DNA from: a bacterium
GTDB lineage: Bacteria; UBA3054
DNA: 12,024 nt
Reading direction: 5' to 3'
Assembly (NCBI GenBank): GCA_017538635.1
Contig: JAFYIM010000173.1
Location: 1 to 12,024 of the forward strand
A model generated the notes under the pieces. That model was not told the DNA's origin. It saw only the letters and a list, made by a program, of their open reading frames with translations, and did no database searches. Shown piece after piece: positions 6,898 to 12,024 of this stretch; position 1 is the first letter of the stretch, and each line of letters begins with the position of its first letter. Made by a program: the position numbers and the translations under genes.

Positions 6898-8929
6898 GCT
6901 TTGCGCGCTTAGTGTTCTCCTTTTTCTTGCCGCCTGCCACGGAAGCAAAGAAAAGGTCAAAGGTTCTCAGGAATCCGAGCTTTCTTTTACCAAGGAGGCT
7001 TCTTTGGGAGCTTACTCCGACTGCGCTGATCTTTATGCCGACGCGCCGCTTATTCTGCGCTTCAAGGAAGGAACCAAAATTGAAAAGCCTTTCGGTTGGA
7101 AGGCGCCGGTCTTCCTGGAGGAGATTGGAAAATTAGACATAACGCAAGCGGAGGACGGGACGGTCGTTACCAATGCCAAGGTACTGGCGGTTTCCCCCAC
7201 CAACGCTTACCTTGTCTCGAACCTCCTGAAAGGAAACCTTGAGCTGCCGCTGCCTTTTGACAGTGACGAAGTTTCCCTGCCCAGGTGGGAAAAGCTTATG
7301 AACGCTTTCAAAGCAGGCGCTGCCTCCAATGCGTTCCAAAAAGAGGCGTACGCCAGGCTTCTTATCAAGGCGCCTCAGAGCATTATTGCCCGTTTCTCAA
7401 ACTATGAAGAATTTCACGATGCGTTAATTTTGGAACGGTCCCTTAAGACGCCCGTTTCCCAAGATTATTCCGTCATCTGGGCCAGGACTTATTTTTTCCT
7501 GCGCAAAGCGATCAAGGAGAAAAGTTTTGAAGACGTGAAGAAGATCGCGTTGGAGGCGGAGGAGATAGAGGGCGATTCGCCGGAATGGGAAGCTATTATG
7601 GCGGAATATTTGAAGGCTTGCGATCCGACCCGCCTGCACGAGATAGCCGCCCATTACGACAGGGCCATGAAGCTTTACGCCAAACGCTCAAAAGGAATTC
7701 CCTTCTATCGCGTCTGGGTCGAGAAGACAGGGCTGGAGGCTTTTACCAGCGACAGCGAAACTGTCATTTCCCGTTATTACGCCATTCTGAAATCGCTGGA
7801 AGAAAATGAAGGTAAGGGCCTCATTAAAAGCGAATTTGCCAATGCCATCAGGGAGCAGACCTACATCAGCATATCCTTGCTTCTCATCCGCTATGACCAG
7901 ACGGTGAACGCCTCGCTGTGGGCCAAGCGTCTCTTCAGCAAAGAATTTTCCAAGGAAGCCAAAGAGCAAGGTATGAAACTGCTTTTTAAGACCGCGGAGA
8001 AAAGCGGCGCCGTTTTTGAGGCGATAGCTAGCTACGACAAGCTTATTGACGAGTCGCCGACCGCGGAAGAACGCAATTATTGGCGCTTGGAAAAGGGTTC
8101 GGCCCTGATGCGTTTCGATCTGCCGGAAGAGGCGAAGGAATTGTACGCCGACATTCTTGAGGAGGATCCCAACATTGAGAACAGGCAGTTCGCTCTCAAT
8201 TCCGAGGATCAGGACTCCCGCTTCATGCACCTTCACTACTACGTCCTTAAAGTCAGCGAAGACGACATGCGCGACACTGCGCTTTCCAATCTTAGGAAGC
8301 GCGGAATCTTAAATCGCGCCAATTCCTCCTATTATCTCCGCCAGGCTGCCCAGCTTCTGGTCTGCATGCAGAGATTGAAAGAGGCTTACAACATTTACGA
8401 CACCATATCCAAGGACGACAACACGGCTCTTCTCGAGTATATTTACCTGCTCTACCGCAACAGTCGCTACGACCAGTGCATAACTTTGCTGCGCCGTCTG
8501 CCGTATCACAAGGGAAGCGACATCAGCAGGGACTGGCGGTTCGCCGTGGTCCGCCTGTTCCGCGCCAAAAGGCAGCGCCCGGAGATCAGCAAAGTCATAG
8601 CGGAGTATGAAAGACTGACTAACGAAATAACCCGCGCCCGTTATTGCAACGGGATGGGAAACATTTATCAATCTTACCGCGACAGCGTCAAAGCCGCTAA
8701 CTATTACGAAGAGGGCATCAAAACGGATCCTAAGCTTCTGGACAATTATTTGGACCGCGGGTTCCTCTACTGCATGTCGGCCAACAAAGAAAAGGCCGCC
8801 GAAATGCTGGACACCATATTGAAACTTGATCTCACACCGGGTCAAAAAGAAGCCATGCTCTATGACTGGAGAGCCATAGAACTTTACTACACCGCCGGCA
8901 GGGAAATGCCGGAGGAGGGATATGAATAA
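6890..8929 (+). CDS. TPR-type outer-membrane lipoprotein, function unknown
   Basis: The 679-residue product begins with a lipoprotein signal peptide, MLRL...LLFLAAC, with the lipobox LAAC and lipidated Cys16. The residue after Cys is His, not Asp, so by the enterobacterial Lol rule it would go to the outer membrane. The rest is mostly helical. TPR-like helix pairs are visible at about 372-428 (EAIASYDKLIDESP...EEAKELYADILEEDPN), 480-510 (LKEAYNIYDTIS) and 583-650 (GNIYQSYRDSVKAANYYEEGIKTDP and the next repeat). The segment 40-180 shows no motif I recognise. The ATG at 6890 is chosen over an in-frame TTG at 6848 because it has a strong ribosome site and starts the signal peptide. It overlaps the upstream gene by 8 nt. 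TPR lipoproteins such as AlgK serve as periplasmic scaffolds for polymer export; a similar role here is inference from context. Confidence 0.85.
   Translation: MLRLCALSVLLFLAACHGSKEKVKGSQESELSFTKEASLGAYSDCADLYADAPLILRFKEGTKIEKPFGWKAPVFLEEIGKLDITQAEDGTVVTNAKVLAVSPTNAYLVSNLLKGNLELPLPFDSDEVSLPRWEKLMNAFKAGAASNAFQKEAYARLLIKAPQSIIARFSNYEEFHDALILERSLKTPVSQDYSVIWARTYFFLRKAIKEKSFEDVKKIALEAEEIEGDSPEWEAIMAEYLKACDPTRLHEIAAHYDRAMKLYAKRSKGIPFYRVWVEKTGLEAFTSDSETVISRYYAILKSLEENEGKGLIKSEFANAIREQTYISISLLLIRYDQTVNASLWAKRLFSKEFSKEAKEQGMKLLFKTAEKSGAVFEAIASYDKLIDESPTAEERNYWRLEKGSALMRFDLPEEAKELYADILEEDPNIENRQFALNSEDQDSRFMHLHYYVLKVSEDDMRDTALSNLRKRGILNRANSSYYLRQAAQLLVCMQRLKEAYNIYDTISKDDNTALLEYIYLLYRNSRYDQCITLLRRLPYHKGSDISRDWRFAVVRLFRAKRQRPEISKVIAEYERLTNEITRARYCNGMGNIYQSYRDSVKAANYYEEGIKTDPKLLDNYLDRGFLYCMSANKEKAAEMLDTILKLDLTPGQKEAMLYDWRAIELYYTAGREMPEEGYE
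8911..8920 (+). promoter_or_regulatory. Ribosome binding site for the membrane-anchored TPR protein
   Basis: GGAGGAGGGA precedes the ATG at 8922 and lies inside the end of the lipoprotein gene. The same ten bases occur before the lipoprotein start (6876-6885). Confidence 0.7.
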
Positions 8930-10208
8930 ATGGGCTAAAATAGGCCTCGTTATTCTGGCCCTGCTTCTTCTGTACCCTGCTGTTCGCATCTACAGCGTGC
9001 CTTTCCTGTACATGCAGGAGATCTCGAACTACGATTCTGACGCTAATTTGAAGACCTGGGGCGTTATGATGCAGTTCATACAGGAGGGCGATGCGCTTGT
9101 CATCGTCCAGCCGGATGGGAACTATACTGTTCAGATCTACGAAGGCAAGGGCGTCTATTCTTTCCGCTACGTGCCTGTTCCCGCTTTGCAGAAAGAGTTC
9201 TCCAATCTCATCGAGGAATACGGCCGCGTCTGGGTCTTTGTTTACAACGGCGTTCTGGCGTCCGGCAGGGTCGTCGTTCCCGAACCCTACAGGGAAACGC
9301 TCGGCGAACAGTATCAGTCCTGCTTTACGCTTCCCTTGTTCTTCGGCGAGACGGTCTATCTCCAGCATGACGACAAGGCGAAGATGGCCAGGGCGCTTTT
9401 CTCTCAGCAGCTTCTCAATTACATTTCCGATATTGCGAAGGAAGTCGACTATCGCGACCTGGCGGTCTTTTTCCAGAAAGCCGGGCAGTATGAGAATGCC
9501 AAGGAGGTTCTGGCCAGGGCGCTGACGCTTTTCCCCAACAGCTCCATGCTTTACAGGACGCTGGCGGAAGTTTACGTGGCCTCCCAGAACGTCGAGGCTT
9601 ACGAGGAGATCTACGAGTGCAACCGCACGGCCAACGCCCTGACCAGGGCCGAGACCGGGAAGGCGAACCTCACGGCGCTTTTCCAAAACGCCATTTACAC
9701 CGCGAGGAAGGGCCTCTATGAAAAAGCCCGCACGCTTTACTTCTCCCTGCTCTCCATTTTCGGCCACCAGGCCGATCCCGTAATGGAATCCCAGGTCAGG
9801 CGTTATTTCGTAAAAGACGTTCTTCTGCCTACCGGCGACACCAACGAGGCGATCTCCCAGCTTCTGGTGGACATCAACCTGGGCGCCCAGAACACGGAGT
9901 ACGATTACAACCTGCTTTTGGATATTCTCGACAAATGCGCTTATTCCAACGCCGCGGTCTCCTTAGGCTACGGTTATTTCAAATCCACCAACCATCAGCA
10001 TGTAGAGTCTGCCCTGCGTTACGGGCAGATGGCTATGAAATACGGGACAGAGGCCCAGTTCAAGGAAGCGCTGGACCTTATCAGTGAAAGGAACCGCTAT
10101 AATCCTTTGCTTTTGGAAAAATTAAGACTGCAGAGGGAATGGTTCCGGGATTGGACGAACATGGCTTTGAGCAGAGGTTATATCCCCTTCCAAGGAGCGA
10201 TCCGCTAA
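8922..10208 (+). CDS. Membrane-anchored protein with alpha/beta segment and TPR-like repeats
   Basis: I do not recognise a named family for this 428-residue protein. A single hydrophobic helix (about 7-23, after MNKWAK) anchors it, most likely with the remainder in the periplasm; I see no clear cleavage site or lipobox. Residues 40-120 alternate helix and strand (LKTWGVMMQFIQEGDALVIVQPDGNY, then GRVWVFVYNG). This resembles the soluble C-terminal region of PMT-type glycosyltransferases, where an xxWxxxxxxIxxGDxVxVxP pattern is followed by a RVWxV strand. From about 176 the protein is helical and TPR-like, for example VFFQKAGQYENAKEVLARAL followed by LFPNSSMLYRTLAEVYVAS, and later NAIYTARKGLYEKARTLY. 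It overlaps the lipoprotein gene by 8 nt and the acetyltransferase by 1 nt. It may complement the upstream membrane protein that lacks such a domain, or dock with the TPR lipoprotein; both ideas are inference. Confidence 0.8.
   Translation: MNKWAKIGLVILALLLLYPAVRIYSVPFLYMQEISNYDSDANLKTWGVMMQFIQEGDALVIVQPDGNYTVQIYEGKGVYSFRYVPVPALQKEFSNLIEEYGRVWVFVYNGVLASGRVVVPEPYRETLGEQYQSCFTLPLFFGETVYLQHDDKAKMARALFSQQLLNYISDIAKEVDYRDLAVFFQKAGQYENAKEVLARALTLFPNSSMLYRTLAEVYVASQNVEAYEEIYECNRTANALTRAETGKANLTALFQNAIYTARKGLYEKARTLYFSLLSIFGHQADPVMESQVRRYFVKDVLLPTGDTNEAISQLLVDINLGAQNTEYDYNLLLDILDKCAYSNAAVSLGYGYFKSTNHQHVESALRYGQMAMKYGTEAQFKEALDLISERNRYNPLLLEKLRLQREWFRDWTNMALSRGYIPFQGAIR
10192..10197 (+). promoter_or_regulatory. 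Ribosome binding site supporting the acetyltransferase start
   Basis: AAGGAG ends 10 nt before the ATG at 10208, which overlaps the preceding TAA by one base (TAATG). This favours 10208 over an in-frame ATG at 10139 that would overlap the upstream gene by 70 nt and add a non-family N-terminus. Confidence 0.6.
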
Positions 10209-10777
10209 TGATCATAAGACGTTTTATTTCCGGCTTCGGAGCCCTGTGGCTGCGTGCGAAAGGCCTCAAAATAAAAAGAGGCCTGGTGCTTTACGGAAGG
10301 CCCATTACGCATCTGACTGAGGGCGGAACGATCACGCTCGGCGAAAACTGCGTTCTCTGTTCCAAGAGCGAAGCCAATTTCGCCGGAGTGAACCATCCGG
10401 TCATACTGGCCCTCCTGCGTCCGGGCGCGAAGCTTGAGATAGGCGACGACACCGGCATCTCCGGCGGCTCTTTCTGTGCGGCCAAGAGTGTTGTGATCGG
10501 CAAGGGTTGCCTTATTGGCGCCAATGCGCTCGTAACTGACTGCGATTTCCATGCCGTAAAGCCGGAAGGCCGAAGACACAATTCCGCTCCGGATGACATA
10601 GGCTGCGAGCCTGTAGTCATAGAGGACAACGTCTGGCTGGGCGCCAACGTAACCGTTCTGAAAGGCGTGACCATCGGTAAAAATACGGTGGTGGCGGCCG
10701 GCAGCGTAGTGACGGAAAGTTTGCCGCCTGACGTTGTCGCAGGCGGAGTGCCAGCTAAGGTAATCAGGAAACTTTAA
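10208..10777 (+). CDS. Left-handed beta-helix O-acetyltransferase, WcaF/maltose acetyltransferase type
   Basis: This 189-residue protein carries hexapeptide repeats of the left-handed beta-helix fold: LEIGDDTGISGG (76-87), SVVIGKGCLIGANALVTD (94-111), PVVIEDNVWLGANVTVLKGVTIGKNTVVAAGSVVTE (135-170). It ends with the family-typical VVAGGVPAKVIRKL (176-189). The catalytic His is in the DCDFHAV segment (His115), matching D-x-D-F-H of acetyl-CoA:sugar O-acetyltransferases. Such cytoplasmic enzymes acetylate sugars of surface polysaccharides, so it likely decorates the repeat unit before export. The precise acceptor sugar cannot be read from sequence. Hydrophobic or basic N-terminal residues (MIIRRFISGFGALWLRAKG) may allow membrane association. 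The start at 10208 overlaps the upstream stop by one base, and the next gene begins 9 nt after the stop, so it sits inside the operon. Confidence 0.92.
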   Translation: MIIRRFISGFGALWLRAKGLKIKRGLVLYGRPITHLTEGGTITLGENCVLCSKSEANFAGVNHPVILALLRPGAKLEIGDDTGISGGSFCAAKSVVIGKGCLIGANALVTDCDFHAVKPEGRRHNSAPDDIGCEPVVIEDNVWLGANVTVLKGVTIGKNTVVAAGSVVTESLPPDVVAGGVPAKVIRKL

Positions 10778-10781
10778 GGAA
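10776..10781 (+). promoter_or_regulatory. Ribosome binding site for the GTG-initiated polymerase/ligase gene
   Basis: AAGGAA begins in the acetyltransferase stop codon and ends 5 nt before the GTG at 10787. It supports GTG as the start, placing the first hydrophobic segment (FVPVIVAVGGLAAL) immediately downstream. Confidence 0.6.
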
Positions 10782-10786
10782 AAACA

Positions 10787-12024
10787 GTGAATCCGTTTGT
10801 TCCAGTTATAGTCGCCGTTGGGGGATTAGCCGCCCTGTGGATGGCTTTGCGCCGTCCCCTGTGGCTTTTCTATTTCCTCACCTTCGTCTTGCTGGAGCCA
10901 AGCAGATATCTCAGTTTGAGCAGCATTTCCCTCGGGTCATTTTCCATAAAGGGATACGAGATCTTCCTGCCGCTTATCTATTTTGCGGCTTATAAGCACA
11001 GGAAACGCGCGCTAAAAGATTGCGTTCCCATATTCCTGCTGCTTTTCTTTTTGATGACCGTGGTGTCTCTTCTGAACGGGCTTAAGAACGGCTACGGCGC
11101 CGGGGCCTTCAACTACTTCCGCCCCTACGCTTCCATGTGGATAGCGGTGGCGATCCCCTTGTTCTTCAAAAGTGTTGACGAAATGGACGGGCTGCTGCGC
11201 TTCTTCACGATCTGGGCTACGATCTTTATTATCGTGGAGATGGTGGCGCTTCAGACCGGCATAGGCTATTCCTTCGTCTATTCCCCAATTCGCGCCTCCT
11301 ACAGTTCGCTTCTCAGCGATACCAGTTGCTCGAACATGGCTTTCATCTTCATTTATCTTTTCTCCATGTTTGACCTGGGGATGAAGCATGCGACGCTTTA
11401 TCTTATCCTTATCGGTTTTTCTTTCATCTGCACGGTCATGAGCTCCGCGCGCGCGGTCTGGCTCGGCATGCTGGTCTCGATCGCGGGCTTCTTCGCCCTG
11501 GGCAGAGTGCGCTCCAAGATTTATCTGACCTTCTTCTCCATCCTTGGCATCATCGCCCTCTTCTTTCTTGGTTCGCTGTACATTGCCCGTTACGACATGA
11601 CGCTGGCCGAGCGTCTGCCGACGCTTCTCAACACTTCTGAGGGCACAGGGCACTGGCGCATCATGGCCTGGCACCAAACGTTGGAAGACATCAAAGCGCA
11701 CCCTATTATTGGCTGGCCGATGGGCAACGAGCCGCTTTTCTATGTCGAGAGCTCCGGCATTTTCTGTACCAACGCCACGCACAACGAGTTTTTGAAGATT
11801 GCTCGCTACACCGGCTTAACCGGCCTTTTCTTCTTTTTGTGCCTGATGATCCAGACTCTCATAGACGGGTTCAAGTACATAGTGACAACGAGCGGCGAAG
11901 ACCAGAGAAAAATGCTGGCGCTTTTCCTGTGCGTCGTTTTCATTCTCGTCACTTCAACTTTCTCCCAGCGCATAACCTCAATCGACATCTGCCCCTTCAT
12001 CTGGGGCATATTCGGAATGGTCTA
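10787..12024 (+). CDS. O-antigen ligase/polymerase family protein (Wzy/WaaL-like), 3' truncated by window
   Basis: The frame opens with GTG at 10787 and stays open to the window edge: 412 complete codons plus two bases, no stop. The product is a polytopic inner-membrane protein with about ten hydrophobic segments. Diagnostic features are SSARAVWLGML after a central membrane segment, and a large periplasmic loop with TLAERLPTLLNTSEGTGHWRIMAWHQTLEDIKAHPIIGWPMG. The motif THNEFLKIARYTGLTG (residues 331-346) follows and matches the HNxxLxxxxxxGxxG pattern of O-antigen ligases and Wzy-like polymerases. Such proteins join lipid-linked repeat units into polymer, or transfer polymer to an acceptor, on the periplasmic face. 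Ligase and polymerase cannot be told apart by sequence alone; the neighbouring Wzc-like co-polymerase favours a polymerase. AAGGAA upstream supports the GTG start, 9 nt after the acetyltransferase stop. The C-terminus lies beyond the window. Confidence 0.9.
   Translation, partial: MNPFVPVIVAVGGLAALWMALRRPLWLFYFLTFVLLEPSRYLSLSSISLGSFSIKGYEIFLPLIYFAAYKHRKRALKDCVPIFLLLFFLMTVVSLLNGLKNGYGAGAFNYFRPYASMWIAVAIPLFFKSVDEMDGLLRFFTIWATIFIIVEMVALQTGIGYSFVYSPIRASYSSLLSDTSCSNMAFIFIYLFSMFDLGMKHATLYLILIGFSFICTVMSSARAVWLGMLVSIAGFFALGRVRSKIYLTFFSILGIIALFFLGSLYIARYDMTLAERLPTLLNTSEGTGHWRIMAWHQTLEDIKAHPIIGWPMGNEPLFYVESSGIFCTNATHNEFLKIARYTGLTGLFFFLCLMIQTLIDGFKYIVTTSGEDQRKMLALFLCVVFILVTSTFSQRITSIDICPFIWGIFGMV

Noticed and set aside
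8832..9767. Antisense open frame of 311 codons opposite the anchored TPR gene
   Set aside because: It spans a junction between two coupled + strand genes, and I see no family motif in it and no supporting ribosome-site or operon context.
10139..10207. Upstream ATG start for the acetyltransferase
   Set aside because: It would overlap the preceding gene by 70 nt and add a non-family extension; the TAATG junction at 10208 with AAGGAG upstream is the better start.
11012..11782. Antisense open frame of 256 codons, His/Asp/Arg-rich
   Set aside because: It lies opposite the Wzy/WaaL-like gene, whose membrane segments and HNxxL motif are clear; the charged antisense composition is what hydrophobic codons give in reverse.
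1..12024. tRNA, rRNA, CRISPR arrays, insertion sequences and intrinsic terminators
   Set aside because: None seen by eye: no regular spacer-repeat arrays, no transposase motifs, and no G/C-rich hairpin followed by a T-run in the short intergenic gaps.

Overview
The window is a single-direction (+ strand), densely packed gene cluster with no gap longer than about 60 bases. It holds nine protein genes: eight complete and one running off the right edge. It reads as an envelope or exopolysaccharide assembly operon with an arginine-biosynthesis gene at its head. An outer-membrane-type lipoprotein and a fused Wzz/tyrosine-kinase (Wzc type) point to a didermic (Gram-negative-type) bacterium. Base composition is moderate (roughly half G+C, mixed third positions). 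The lineage cannot be fixed from this sequence.

Left part (1-1812): a candidate extended -10 promoter is followed by ornithine carbamoyltransferase (argF). Five bases later comes a PHP-domain phosphatase of the CpsB/YwqE family, the usual partner of bacterial tyrosine kinases. 1852-3903 encodes the Wzc-like co-polymerase/BY-kinase, with a very tyrosine-rich cluster that unusually sits before a long charged tail. The phosphatase and kinase form the standard switch controlling polysaccharide chain assembly.

Middle part (3917-10208): four genes I cannot assign to a named system are joined by short gaps or overlaps. They encode (i) a 7-TM protein with a large periplasmic part ending in a carbohydrate-binding-module-like beta domain, (ii) a polytopic protein resembling GT-C/PMT-type glycosyltransferases, (iii) a TPR-type lipoprotein, and (iv) a membrane-anchored protein with an alpha/beta segment followed by TPR-like helices. 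Together they look like a transmembrane-to-outer-membrane module that may modify, bind or export the polymer. No Wza, Wzx or priming transferase is in the window.

Right part (10208-12024): a left-handed beta-helix O-acetyltransferase (WcaF/maltose acetyltransferase type) is followed by a GTG-initiated O-antigen ligase/polymerase (Wzy/WaaL-like), cut by the window edge.

From 3917 onward, strong Shine-Dalgarno sequences and start/stop overlaps (13, 8, 8 and 1 nt) indicate translational coupling, so the products are probably made together. The most interesting part is the four-gene 3917-10208 module.
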